Below, one piece after another: positions 7,651 through 15,659 of a stretch of DNA of 64,000 bases (the stretch's first letter is position 1; the number at the start of each line of letters is the position of its first letter). The position numbers and the translations under genes are program-made. Below the pieces are notes generated by a model that was given only the letters and a program-made list of their open reading frames with translations, was not told the origin of the DNA and made no database searches. The stretch comes from Miltoncostaea sp050249835 (GTDB lineage Bacteria > Actinomycetota > Thermoleophilia > Miltoncostaeales > Miltoncostaeaceae). The stretch lies in assembly GCA_050249835.1 (NCBI GenBank), contig JBFWPT010000001.1, positions 62,001-126,000 on the forward strand, in the 5' to 3' direction.

Positions 7651-8445
7651 ATGACGACCGACAAGGAGAGCGCCCCCGCGGGCTTCAGCAAGGCGGCGGC
7701 GTCCTACGACGACGCCGTGCGCCACAACATCGCCGGGTCGCGCCGGCTTGTGATGTCGCTGCCCGAGGGCGACTACCTGCGCGTGCTCGACGTGGGCTGT
7801 GGCACCGGCTTCACCTCCGAGGCGATGGTCGACCGCTTCGAGGTGCGCACCCTCGTCGGGGTCGATCCGGCCGAGGGGATGCTGGAGGTCTTCTCCGCGA
7901 AGCTCGGCGCCTTCCCCGGGGTCGAGGTGGAGCTGCGCGCCGAGGACGTCATGGAGATGGGCGTCGAGGACGGCTCCTTCGACGCCGTCATCTGCGCGAT
8001 GGCGCTCCACTGGTTCCCCGACAAGCCGGGGGCGATCGCGCGGATGGGGCGCGCCCTGCGCCCGGCGGGCGTGATGGGGATCCTCACCGCGGGGGCGGGC
8101 GGGGAGGAGGCCTGGCGGGATCTGCTCGAGCGCGTCGGGGCGCCGCCGGAGTGGACGGGCTGGTTCGCCGTCAACCAGCTCGACCTGGACGACATGGCCG
8201 CGGCCATGCGCGCGGCCGGCGTCGAGCCCGTGGACATCTGGATGGAGCGCCGCCGTCGGGCCACCCCGGCCGACGCCTTCATGGCCCGCACGCGGGCCGT
8301 CGCCGGGCACCTGCTCGACAACCCGCCCGGCGGCTACAGCGAGCTCGACCAGCGGATCGAGGCGGCGCTGCACGCGGCCGCCGGCCCGGACGGCTTCGAG
8401 TACGACTACAACAAGCTGTTCGCCGTGGGGCACCGGTCGGGATAG
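7651..8445 (+). CDS. Class I SAM-dependent methyltransferase
   Basis: The protein has 264 residues. ATG 7651 is preferred over an upstream in-frame ATG at 7612 because GGGGAG precedes it and the alignment starts here. Motif I VLDVGCGTG is at residues 45-53, motif II LVGVDPAEGML follows, and the post-motif region has FDAVICAMALHWFPD, the UbiE/Trans-aconitate methyltransferase style. C-terminal ...GGYSELDQRIEAALHAAAG resembles small-molecule methyltransferases. It is divergent from the YtrA regulator operon. The substrate is unknown. Confidence 0.85.
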   Translation: MTTDKESAPAGFSKAAASYDDAVRHNIAGSRRLVMSLPEGDYLRVLDVGCGTGFTSEAMVDRFEVRTLVGVDPAEGMLEVFSAKLGAFPGVEVELRAEDVMEMGVEDGSFDAVICAMALHWFPDKPGAIARMGRALRPAGVMGILTAGAGGEEAWRDLLERVGAPPEWTGWFAVNQLDLDDMAAAMRAAGVEPVDIWMERRRRATPADAFMARTRAVAGHLLDNPPGGYSELDQRIEAALHAAAGPDGFEYDYNKLFAVGHRSG

Positions 8446-8461
8446 GCTCGCCGGGCCGGCG

Positions 8462-9937
8462 ATGCGCACCCGGACCCCTCATCCCGACACCACCGGGCGA
8501 CGACGCCCGGGCGCCCACGCGGACGACCGCGCGCAGGGCCGCGGGCACCCCGCCATGGCCGCGCTGGAGCTGCAGCGCGCCGCGGGGAACCGGGGTGTCG
8601 CCGGCCTCGTCGCGGGCGGTGCGGGACCGGCGCTGATGCGCGCGCCCGCCACGGCGCCGGCCGCCGCGCCGGCGTCCGAGATCGACCGCGTCCGCGCCTG
8701 GATCGCCGCCGGCGAGACCGGCGAGAGCCGCCTCACCGACCGGGTGTTCTTCGAGCGGCACCCGGATCTGGTCGGCGCGCGCCTGGTGCCGGGCAGCGAC
8801 CAGGCCAAGGAGTGGCTCGCGATCCGCGCGACCGTGGTGCGCCCGGCCCTGGCGGACCCGACCCCATCGGCCCCGCCCGTCGCGCCGACCGCGACGCCCG
8901 AGGAGGGGATGGGGGACGGCGGGGCGTCCCAGCCCGGGGGCATCGTGGAGGGCGTGCTCACGGCGATCGGGGACGCGCTGGCCCCCGCCGTCTCCGCGGG
9001 CGACCAGCTCCTCGACGAGATGGCGCGGGTCGGCTCCGGCATCGCCGACTGGTGGTGGGGCGAGACGCCGGCGGACACCCGGGAGCCCGAGGTCGTGGTT
9101 CCCGTCCCCGTCGAGCCGGAGCCGCAGCACCAGCGCGGCGACGCCTACAAGAGCCAGCGCGACAACGAGAGCGCGCACGTCGGCGGCGACGTGTCGTGCA
9201 GCCCGACCTCGTTCACCATGGCGCTCATCGACCTGCACGGCGGCGACGAGGAGTCGGTGCGCTCGCAGACGATCGCGCTCATCGCGGCGCGGGGCGGGTC
9301 GCTGGCCACCGGCCAGACCGAGGACCTGGTCATCGACCTCATCCAGCGGGTCGACTGGGACCAGGCGACGGCGGACAAGCCCGCCTACTTCTGGGACCCG
9401 ACGAACTGGGCCGACTGGGCCGAGGGGAAGTACGGCGGCAACTACTACAAGGATCCGAACGCCCAGCAGTACGTCGCCTCCCTCTACTCGGGCGTCGGCG
9501 GCTCGGCGGAGGACACCCACGCCCACATCTACACGCAGGCCGCCTGGGCGCCCGTCATCACGGCGCTCGCCGAGGGCGCCGTCGCGACCGCCCAGGGTGC
9601 CTTCACGAGCGACGGTCACGTCGTGGACATCGTCCAGGCGGACGACGCGGGCGTGGTCATCAACGACCCGTTCGGCCTCTGGCTGCGGGCGGGCAGCGGC
9701 TACGGCATCTCCAACGGAACCCGCGCGAAGAAGCTGACCTCTGCCATGAAGACGGAGTTCGACCGCCGCGCCCAGGTGAACGGGACGCTCACGGCGACGT
9801 ACGAGGCCCACATCGCCGACACGTCATCGGACGAGGTCTACGGGGCCTGGGGGGAGCGGAACTTCTACACCTGGGCGGACGTCGAGGACGTCCAGCTCGG
9901 GAAGTGGGTGTCCATCCTCCGGCCCGCCGCGTCCTGA
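8462..9937 (+). CDS. C39-like cysteine peptidase with eCIS-type N-terminal motif
   Basis: The 491-residue protein has no signal peptide. Residues 32-50 carry MAALELQRAAGNRGVAGLV, the LQRxxGNxxVxxL motif that I know from N-termini of proteins encoded with extracellular contractile injection systems (often beside DUF4157). An Ala/Pro-rich linker follows. Residues 225-410 look like a peptidase C39-like domain: YKSQRDNE, then Cys246 in SCSPTSFTMAL, His386 in DGHVVDIV and Asn401/Asp402 in INDPFG. These supply a papain-like triad. It could be a delivered toxin or processing protease. No injection-system structural genes are in the window. ATG 8555, immediately at the motif, is an alternative start. 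A strong hairpin overlaps the stop. Confidence 0.75.
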   Translation: MRTRTPHPDTTGRRRPGAHADDRAQGRGHPAMAALELQRAAGNRGVAGLVAGGAGPALMRAPATAPAAAPASEIDRVRAWIAAGETGESRLTDRVFFERHPDLVGARLVPGSDQAKEWLAIRATVVRPALADPTPSAPPVAPTATPEEGMGDGGASQPGGIVEGVLTAIGDALAPAVSAGDQLLDEMARVGSGIADWWWGETPADTREPEVVVPVPVEPEPQHQRGDAYKSQRDNESAHVGGDVSCSPTSFTMALIDLHGGDEESVRSQTIALIAARGGSLATGQTEDLVIDLIQRVDWDQATADKPAYFWDPTNWADWAEGKYGGNYYKDPNAQQYVASLYSGVGGSAEDTHAHIYTQAAWAPVITALAEGAVATAQGAFTSDGHVVDIVQADDAGVVINDPFGLWLRAGSGYGISNGTRAKKLTSAMKTEFDRRAQVNGTLTATYEAHIADTSSDEVYGAWGERNFYTWADVEDVQLGKWVSILRPAAS

Positions 9938-9950
9938 CGCGCGGCGGGCC
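9921..9950 (+). terminator. Perfect 11-bp hairpin spanning a stop codon
   Basis: GGCCCGCCGCG (9921-9931) pairs with its exact complement at 9940-9950 around an 8-nt loop that contains the TGA stop of the C39-like gene. A second, weaker stem (CGGGCC/GGCCCG, 9945-9962) overlaps. It sits between convergent genes, so it probably terminates in both directions. There is no U-tract, as is usual in such GC-rich genomes. Confidence 0.6.
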
Positions 9951-9967
9951 GGGTTCGGCCCGGGGAG

Positions 9968-10459
9968 CTAGTCCGCGGCGAGCAGCGCCTCGAGCTGGGC
10001 GAGCGACTGGCGGATGCCCTCCTCCAGGCCCATGTCGAGGACGGCCTGCATGGCCTCGGCCGACTCCCAGGTGGTCGCGACGGTCATCCGCGCGGTGCCC
10101 TCAGCGGTGCCGGCGATCGTGACGACCATCGTGGACGACGGCAGGTCGGTGTTCTCGTTGCCGTCGGCGTCGGCGAAGAAGTCCTGCATCTCCAGCCGGC
10201 TGGGCGGCTGGGCGGAGAGCACCCGCCAGCCGCCGTACGACCGCTCGCCGCCCGGGCCGGTCATGTAGTACCGCACGACCCCGCCCGCCGTGAGGTCGTG
10301 ATCGGTGACGGTGGACGGGTAGTCCGGCGGGCCCCACCAGCCGTCGAGCTGGCGCGGGTCGGCCCACAGCCGCCAGAGGCGCTCGGGGGTCGCGGGGTGG
10401 TCGGTCACGATCGTGAGCGAGCGGGTGCCCACGTCCTTCTGCACGTCGATGACGCTCAT
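9968..10459 (-). CDS. SRPBCC (AHSA1-like) domain protein
   Basis: The 163-residue protein starts at ATG 10459, overlapping the ArsR stop as ATGA. The START/Bet v1-like fold of the AHSA1 family is recognised by TIVTDHPATPERLWRLWADP, then WWGPPDYPS, GGVVRYYMTGPGG and a C-terminal helix QSLAQLEALLA. These proteins bind hydrophobic ligands in a central cavity. Coupling of an ArsR repressor with an AHSA1 protein is a very common pair in Actinobacteria, where the regulator controls its partner. The ligand is not known. Confidence 0.87.
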   Translation of the reverse strand: MSVIDVQKDVGTRSLTIVTDHPATPERLWRLWADPRQLDGWWGPPDYPSTVTDHDLTAGGVVRYYMTGPGGERSYGGWRVLSAQPPSRLEMQDFFADADGNENTDLPSSTMVVTIAGTAEGTARMTVATTWESAEAMQAVLDMGLEEGIRQSLAQLEALLAAD

Positions 10460-10806
10460 CGCTGGTCTCCTTCCGGGAGCTGGGCGAGGGCCTGCCCGAA
10501 GCGGCCGAGGCGGGCGCGCCACATGTCCTCCAGGCGGTCGAGCACGTCGCGGGCGGCCGCGAGCGCGGCCGGGTCCGTGGTGACGATCTGCTCGCGCCCG
10601 CGGCGCGTCTTGTGCACGAGGCCGGCGGCCTCGAGCACCCCGACGTGCTTCTGGATGGCGGTGACGCTGACCGGATAGCTCCGGGCGAGCGCCGACACCG
10701 ACAGGTCCCCCGCGCCGGCCCGCACCACGATGTCCCTGCGCGTCGCGTCGGCGAGGGCGTGGAAGAGCCGGTCCAGCTCCGTCTCCGTGAGTTGATCTAC
10801 AACCAT
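10456..10806 (-). CDS. ArsR-family repressor
   Basis: The 116-residue winged helix protein has LFHALADATRRDIVVRAGAG, a recognition helix around SVTAIQKHVGVLEAAGLV and wing KTRRGREQIV. There are no metal-binding Cys pairs, consistent with the non-metal ArsR subgroup linked to AHSA1 proteins. The start ATG at 10806 lies inside a perfect 18-bp dyad, and a TAACAT -10 box ends 8 nt before it, implying a leaderless, autorepressed transcript. It is co-transcribed with the downstream SRPBCC gene (ATGA overlap). Confidence 0.9.
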   Translation of the reverse strand: MVVDQLTETELDRLFHALADATRRDIVVRAGAGDLSVSALARSYPVSVTAIQKHVGVLEAAGLVHKTRRGREQIVTTDPAALAAARDVLDRLEDMWRARLGRFGQALAQLPEGDQR

Positions 10807-10815
10807 TTGGTTGTA
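10798..10815. promoter_or_regulatory. ArsR operator overlapping start codon
   Basis: TACAACC and GGTTGTA flank a 4-nt centre, ATTT, giving a perfect 18-bp palindromic site. The start codon of the ArsR gene is within it, and the candidate -10 box TAACAT (10815-10820, minus strand) abuts it. The AT-rich half-sites stand out in this GC-rich sequence and resemble operators of AHSA1-linked ArsR repressors. Confidence 0.7.
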
Positions 10816-10866
10816 TGTTAGTGCGGGGGCGGCGACGGGCGCAACCCCCGCCGGTAGCCTCCGGCC

Positions 10867-11349
10867 GTGGAGGCCTACGACGTCGCGGCGTGGAGCGACC
10901 TGTTCGTGGCGTGCGCCGGCGCGGCGGCCGCCCTCGCCGGCCTGCTGTTCGTGGCCGTCTCGATCAACGTCGAGCGCATCCTGGCCTACCCCGAGCTGCC
11001 GGCCCGCGCCCTCCAGACGGCTGTCCTGCTGCTCGCGGTCATCGTCGTCTCGATCCTCGGCCTGGCCCCCGCGACCGGCGAGCGGGCCTTCGCCCTCCAG
11101 GTCCTCGCCGTCGGCGTCGTCGCCACCCTCATCATCGGCAGCGCCCTCATCCGCCACCCCGGCCAGGCGAAGCGCCTCCCGTTCCGCCTGCTGGCGGTCG
11201 GCCCCGGCGCGGTCCTCTACATCGTGGGCGGCATCTCCCTGCTCGCGGAGTCCGGCGGGGGCCTCAACTGGGTGCTCGGCGCGATCGTCGCGGCCTTCAT
11301 CGGCGCCACCGCGAACGCATGGGTGCTGCTCATCGAGATCCTCCGTTAG
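10867..11349 (+). CDS. Five-helix membrane protein, unknown function
   Basis: The 160-residue protein starts at GTG 10867 and has about five hydrophobic helices. The first segment, WSDLFVACAGAAAALAGLLF, is typical of a recurrent actinobacterial family of small membrane proteins; the sequence continues with VSINVERILAYPELPARALQ. No catalytic motif is visible. It is divergent from the ArsR operon (about 60 bp between) and upstream of a DUF1801 gene on the same strand. Confidence 0.65.
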   Translation: MEAYDVAAWSDLFVACAGAAAALAGLLFVAVSINVERILAYPELPARALQTAVLLLAVIVVSILGLAPATGERAFALQVLAVGVVATLIIGSALIRHPGQAKRLPFRLLAVGPGAVLYIVGGISLLAESGGGLNWVLGAIVAAFIGATANAWVLLIEILR

Positions 11350-11384
11350 CCTCGGCGCCTGGCCCCGGGATGGAGGAGGACGTG

Positions 11385-11771
11385 ATGGCGGAGTCGGCGG
11401 CGGAGCAGATCGACGCGCGCATCGCCGAGCTGGGCGACTGGCGCGGGGAGACCCTGGCCCGGGTGCGGGCGCTCATCCACGACGCGGTGCCCGGCGTCGA
11501 GGAGGGCTGGAAGTCGCGCGGCACCCCGACGTGGGAGCACGACGGGATCATCTGCACGGGCGAGTCCTGCAAGGACAAGGTGAAGCTCACCTTCCCGAAG
11601 GGCGCGTCCCTGGAGGACCCGGCCGGCCTCTTCAACGCGAGCCTCGACGGCAATGTGCGCCGGGCGATCGACGTCTCCGAGGGGGAGGCGATCGACGAGG
11701 GCGCCCTCACGGCCCTGATCGCCGCCGCGGCGGCCCTCAACACGAGCGACCGCGCCCGCCGGGGCGGGTAG
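11385..11771 (+). CDS. DUF1801 domain protein
   Basis: The protein has 128 residues. ATG 11385 is chosen because GGAGGAGG sits 5-12 nt upstream; an in-frame ATG at 11370 would overlap that ribosome site. Signature features of the DUF1801 (YdhG-like) fold are visible: WRGETLARVRALIHDAVPGVEEGWKSRGTPTWEHDG, followed by KDKVKLTFPKGA and the C-terminal helix ALTALIAAAAALN. These small proteins are stand-alone, of unknown biochemical function. A gene for an NTF2-like protein follows 26 bp later. Confidence 0.8.
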   Translation: MAESAAEQIDARIAELGDWRGETLARVRALIHDAVPGVEEGWKSRGTPTWEHDGIICTGESCKDKVKLTFPKGASLEDPAGLFNASLDGNVRRAIDVSEGEAIDEGALTALIAAAAALNTSDRARRGG

Positions 11772-11797
11772 GCGCGGTCCTGCGAGGAGGCGAGACC

Positions 11798-12178
11798 ATG
11801 GCCGGCACCGAGGCGGCGGGCCCGTCGCTCCAGGGGTTCCTCGACGCGTTCAACGCGCACGACCTCGACGCGATCATGTCCTTCTTCACCGACGACTGCG
11901 TCTTCGACATGCCCCGCGGCCCTGCGCCGGGCGGGCGTCGCCTGACCGGGCGGCGAGACGTCCGCGAGGGCATCCGGTCGAGGTTCGAGGGCATTCCCGA
12001 CATCCGCTACGAGGACGACCGGCACTGGGCCTGCGGCGACCGCGGCGTCTCCGAGTGGACGATCCGGGGCACCGCGGTGACCGGAGAGCGCATCGAGGTC
12101 CGGGGCTGCGACCTCTTCGAGTTCGCCGGCGGCCGGATCCGCCGGAAGGACTCGTTCTGGAAGATCGTCGACGGCTGA
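11798..12178 (+). CDS. SnoaL/NTF2-like protein
   Basis: The 126-residue protein is preceded by GAGGAGG. The cone-shaped alpha+beta barrel pattern is clear: FLDAFNAHDLDAIMSFFTDD near the N-terminus, then VREGIRSRFEGIPDIRYEDD and the final strands CDLFEFAGGRIRRKDSFWKIV. This is a SnoaL-like single-domain protein; members are isomerases, dehydratases or ligand-binding proteins. It follows the DUF1801 gene closely, so the two may be co-transcribed. Substrate unknown. Confidence 0.8.
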   Translation: MAGTEAAGPSLQGFLDAFNAHDLDAIMSFFTDDCVFDMPRGPAPGGRRLTGRRDVREGIRSRFEGIPDIRYEDDRHWACGDRGVSEWTIRGTAVTGERIEVRGCDLFEFAGGRIRRKDSFWKIVDG

Positions 12179-12195
12179 GGCCCGGCCGCCGCCGC

Positions 12196-13935
12196 TCAGC
12201 GCTCGCACCCCTGCCGTTGCCCGGACCGGCAGCCGTCCGGGCCGGGGCCGCCCCGCAGGGTGTCCCGTCCCGGGCCGCCGAGCAGGAGATCGCGCCCGGC
12301 TCCGCCCGCGATCCGGTCGCGTCCGGCTCCGCCGAGGATGAGGTCGCGGCCGGGGCCGCCGGTGGCGCGGTCGTTGCCGGCGCCGAGGCAGATGGTGTCG
12401 TTGCCGCCGCGGCCGTGGACGACGTCGTTGCCGGCGAGGGTGGCGATGACGTCGGCGCGGCGGGTGCCGTGGATGACGTCGCGGCGGGGGGTGCCGATGA
12501 TGGTGGCGCGCCGTCCGGCGCAGCGGACGATGCGGGGAGTGGTCGGGGTGAGGGGGGCGCCGGCGGCCGGCGGGGACGGCGGGGAGGGCGCGGCCGGGTC
12601 GCCCAGCACGTCCCGCAGGAACACGTTGTCGAAGGCGTCCACGTCGTCCCCGGCCAGGTTGTCCGCCTGCGAGTCGAACGCCACGAAGCGGCCGTCGCCC
12701 GAGATGGACGCGTCGGCCGACTCGGCGGCGGAAGGCGCGCCGGCGGCCCCCGGCGCGCGGCTCACCAGGGTCGTCGTCGCGGCGGCGAGGTCGCGCACGA
12801 GCACCTGATTCCCGGGGTTCGCGTCGGGCGCGGACAGGTTGCCGGCGGACGACTCGAACGCGACGAACCGGCCGTCGGCCGAGACGGCGGGGTTCGCCGA
12901 GTCGGCGTCCCCGCCGGCGCCGGCGGCCCCCGTCGCGCGGCTCACGAGCGTCGTCGTGGAGAGCGCGAGGTCGCGCGCGAAGACGTCGGCCCCCGGGTCG
13001 CGGTCGGCGTCGGAGAGGTTGAGCGCGCCCGAGCGGAAGGCCACCACCCGGCCGTCGGCCGAGATGGACGGGGTGTCGGAGGTCCCGTTCGCCGCCTCCC
13101 CGGCGGGGCCGGTCGCGCGGCTGGCGAGGGTCGTGGTGCCGGCCACGACGTCGCGGACGAAGACGTCGCCGAAGCCGGCGTGGTCCTCGTCCGAGAGGTT
13201 GTCCGCCTCCGAGGCGAAGGCCACCAGGCGGCCGTCGGCCGAGATCGCCGGCGCGGCCGAGCGCCGGTCGCCGCCCGCGCCGGCGGGGCCGGTGGCGCGG
13301 CTCACGAGCGTCGTCGTGCCCAGCGCGAGGTCGCGCACGAAGACGTCGGCCGCCCCCGGCAGGTCGTCGCCGGAGAGGTTGTCGGCGTCGGACGTGAACG
13401 CCGCGTACCGCCCGGTCGCCGAGACCGCGGGGAAGAACGAGTCGCCGTCGGCGCCCGCGCCGGCCGGGCCACCGGCGCGGCTCACGAGCGTGAGGACCCC
13501 GGCGACGCGGTCGTAGGCGAAGACGTTGCGCACGCCCTCGTCCTCCCCCGTGGCCAGGTTGTCCGCGAGGGAGGAGAACACGACGACGCGCCCGTCGGCC
13601 GAGATCGCCGGCTCGTCCGAGTCGTCGTCGGCGCCGGCGCCCGTCCCCGACGCGCGGCTCACGAGCGCCGTGGTCCCTGTGTCCATGTTGCGCACATGGA
13701 TGCCGAAGAGGCCGTCGATGTCGGCGTCCGAGAGGTTGGCGGCGTTGGACGTGAAGGCCACGAGGCGCCCATCGGCGGCCACCGCCGGATCGCCCGAGTT
13801 GCCCTGTGCCGCGGCGCCGTCCGGTGCCCGCGAGACGAGGGTGAGGTCGTCCTGGGCCGCCAGCGCGGGAAGCACCAGGGCGCCGGCCGCGCCGGCGGCG
13901 GCCAGGTCGAGCGCGATGCGGCGTCGTCTCAGCAT
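12196..13935 (-). CDS. Secreted seven-unit beta-propeller protein with RTX-like C-terminal repeats
   Basis: The protein has 579 residues. Signal peptide MLRRRRIALDLAAAGAAGAL... is followed by seven tandem units of about 60 residues; the DNA period is exactly 180 bp for six intervals and 177 bp at the last. Each unit has the pattern ADGRxVAFxSxADNLSxxD and VFVRDLxxGTTTLVSRATG, suggesting a PD40/TolB-like seven-bladed propeller. A Pro-rich hinge leads to RTX-type nonapeptides (GGxGxDxxxG, for example GGPGRDLILGGAGRD), which in known families bind calcium. It starts 7 bp inside the end of its upstream paralogue, so the two form an operon. Extracellular or cell-surface function is inferred. Confidence 0.8.
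   Translation of the reverse strand: MLRRRRIALDLAAAGAAGALVLPALAAQDDLTLVSRAPDGAAAQGNSGDPAVAADGRLVAFTSNAANLSDADIDGLFGIHVRNMDTGTTALVSRASGTGAGADDDSDEPAISADGRVVVFSSLADNLATGEDEGVRNVFAYDRVAGVLTLVSRAGGPAGAGADGDSFFPAVSATGRYAAFTSDADNLSGDDLPGAADVFVRDLALGTTTLVSRATGPAGAGGDRRSAAPAISADGRLVAFASEADNLSDEDHAGFGDVFVRDVVAGTTTLASRATGPAGEAANGTSDTPSISADGRVVAFRSGALNLSDADRDPGADVFARDLALSTTTLVSRATGAAGAGGDADSANPAVSADGRFVAFESSAGNLSAPDANPGNQVLVRDLAAATTTLVSRAPGAAGAPSAAESADASISGDGRFVAFDSQADNLAGDDVDAFDNVFLRDVLGDPAAPSPPSPPAAGAPLTPTTPRIVRCAGRRATIIGTPRRDVIHGTRRADVIATLAGNDVVHGRGGNDTICLGAGNDRATGGPGRDLILGGAGRDRIAGGAGRDLLLGGPGRDTLRGGPGPDGCRSGQRQGCER
12318..12567. repeat. Near-identical 250-bp module, copy A
   Basis: It encodes the RTX-like start and the preceding region of the downstream propeller protein. 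It matches 14018-14267 with only two clear differences (12505 and 12508) when compared by eye, offset exactly 1700 bp. The propeller regions outside the module are far more diverged, which points to gene conversion or recent module duplication. Confidence 0.85.
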
Positions 13936-15659
13936 GATGTGCGGCGTTCGGCGCGGCAGGTGTCGCGGGCGGGGCCGCCGAGGGTGCGGTCGCGGCCGGG
14001 GCCGCCGCGGAGGGTGTCGCGTCCGGCTCCGCCGAGGATGAGGTCGCGGCCGGGGCCGCCGGTGGCGCGGTCGTTGCCGGCGCCGAGGCAGATGGTGTCG
14101 TTGCCGCCGCGGCCGTGGACGACGTCGTTGCCGGCGAGGGTGGCGATGACGTCGGCGCGGCGGGTGCCGTGGATGACGTCGCGGCGGGGGGTGCCGATGA
14201 TGGTCGCCCGCCGTCCGGCGCAGCGGACGATGCGGGGAGTGGTCGGGGTGAGGGGGGCGCCGGCGGCTGGCGGCGACGGCGGGGCGGGCGCCGCCGGCGT
14301 GGGCGGGTCGCCGAGGACGTCGCGCAGAAACACGTGCCCCAGGGGGTTCGGCGCCGCCGAGAGGTTGTCGGCGAGCGACTCGAAGGCGACGTGGCGACCG
14401 TCCGCGGAGAGGGCGGCGCGGTGGAAGCTGTTGCCGTCGGCGCCGGCGCCGTTCGGGCCCGCCGCCCGGCTCACGAGCCGCGTGGTGCCGGTGACCAGGT
14501 CGCGCGCGAACACGTCGCGCACGGCGTCGCCGTCGGCGCCGGAGAGGTTGGTGGCGTTGGACAGGAAGGTGACGTGGCGGCCGTCGGCGGAGATCGAGGG
14601 GAAGGTCGAGGCGGCGTCCCCGCCGGCCCCGTCCTGGCCGTCCGCGCGGCTGACGAACGTCGTGGTCCCCGTCGCCAGGTCGCGCACGAACACGTCGAGC
14701 GCGCCGTCGGCGTCGGCGTCGGACAGGGTGCGCGCGGCCGAGTAGAAGGCGACGCGGCGGCCGTCCGCCGAGAGCACGGGGGCGTGGGAGTTGCCGTCTG
14801 CCCCGGGCGGCGTGACCACGGTGGTCGTGTGCGCGACCAGGTCGCGGACGAAGAGGTTGGTGACGTCGTCGTCGTCGGCCGCGGACAGGTTGTCGGCAGC
14901 CGACTCGAACGCCACCAGACGGCCGTCGGCCGAGATCGACGGCCGCGCCGACGACGCGTCGCCCCCGGCGCCCGCCAGCCCGTCGGCGCGGCTCACGAGC
15001 GTCGTGGTGCCCGTCACCAGGTCGCGGGCGTAGACGTTGCCGACGGCGTCGTCCGCCGCGGGGTCGAGGTTGTTCGCATCGGAGGTGAACACGGCGATGC
15101 GGCCGTCCGCCGACATCGCCCACCCGAACGAGGCGTCGTCGGCGGGCGCGCCCGCCGCGCCGGTCGCACGGCTCACGAGCACGGTCGTCCCCGCCGCCAG
15201 GTCGCGCGCGTAGACGTTGGTCACGTCGGCGGTCCCGGCGGCGAGGTTGTCGGCCTCGGAGCTGAACACGACGACCGGCGCCGCGGCGGCGATGAAAGGC
15301 AGGAAGGACTCCCCGTCCCCGCCGGCGCCCGAGGCGCCGGTGGCGCGGGACACGAGGACCGTCGTCCCGGCGTCGAGGTCGCGCAGGGCGACGTTGCCGA
15401 AGAACTGGTTGGTCCCCGGGGCGAGGTCATCGGCCGACGAGGTGAACGCGACGCGACGGCCGTCGTCCGACAGGGCCGGGCCCGACTGCCACGGGGACGC
15501 GGATCCGTCGGCGGGGCCGCCCCCGGCCGTGAGCGAGACCAGCGTCAGGTCGTCGGACGCCCCCAGGCCGGCGCCCGCGACCGCCAGTGCGAGCGCCGCC
15601 GCGGCCGCGCCGGCCCGGGTGAGCCTGCTCCGGTGTCCGCGTCCGCTCGTGGTGCCCAT
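13929..15659 (-). CDS. Secreted seven-unit beta-propeller protein with RTX-like C-terminal repeats (paralogue)
   Basis: The 576-residue protein has an N-terminal signal (LTRAGAAAAALALAVAGAG) and seven units of about 60 residues of the same type as its downstream neighbour (SADGRxVAFESxADNLSAxD, VFVRDLxTGTTTxVSRADG). One unit is aberrant: around residue 110 the usual SxDGR is replaced by a run of Ala (FIAAAAPVVVF). The C-terminal part is a shorter RTX-like region (GGAGRDTLRGGPGRD) ending CRAERRTSC. Its last codons overlap the start of the downstream paralogue by 7 bp. The role may be adhesion or calcium-dependent surface assembly; no enzymatic motif is seen. Confidence 0.8.
   Translation of the reverse strand: MGTTSGRGHRSRLTRAGAAAAALALAVAGAGLGASDDLTLVSLTAGGGPADGSASPWQSGPALSDDGRRVAFTSSADDLAPGTNQFFGNVALRDLDAGTTVLVSRATGASGAGGDGESFLPFIAAAAPVVVFSSEADNLAAGTADVTNVYARDLAAGTTVLVSRATGAAGAPADDASFGWAMSADGRIAVFTSDANNLDPAADDAVGNVYARDLVTGTTTLVSRADGLAGAGGDASSARPSISADGRLVAFESAADNLSAADDDDVTNLFVRDLVAHTTTVVTPPGADGNSHAPVLSADGRRVAFYSAARTLSDADADGALDVFVRDLATGTTTFVSRADGQDGAGGDAASTFPSISADGRHVTFLSNATNLSGADGDAVRDVFARDLVTGTTRLVSRAAGPNGAGADGNSFHRAALSADGRHVAFESLADNLSAAPNPLGHVFLRDVLGDPPTPAAPAPPSPPAAGAPLTPTTPRIVRCAGRRATIIGTPRRDVIHGTRRADVIATLAGNDVVHGRGGNDTICLGAGNDRATGGPGRDLILGGAGRDTLRGGPGRDRTLGGPARDTCRAERRTSC
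14018..14267. repeat. Near-identical 250-bp module, copy B
   Basis: Partner of 12318-12567, offset 1700 bp, in the upstream propeller gene. It encodes the same residues from the hinge (TPTTPRIVRCAGRR) through GGAGRD. Almost every codon ends in C here, which differs slightly from the flanking propeller blades. Confidence 0.85.

Noticed and set aside
12640..13750. Regular 180-bp repeats, first taken for a tandem or CRISPR-like array
   Set aside because: They are in-frame protein repeats (60-residue propeller units) with no conserved 20-40 bp repeat and spacer pattern.
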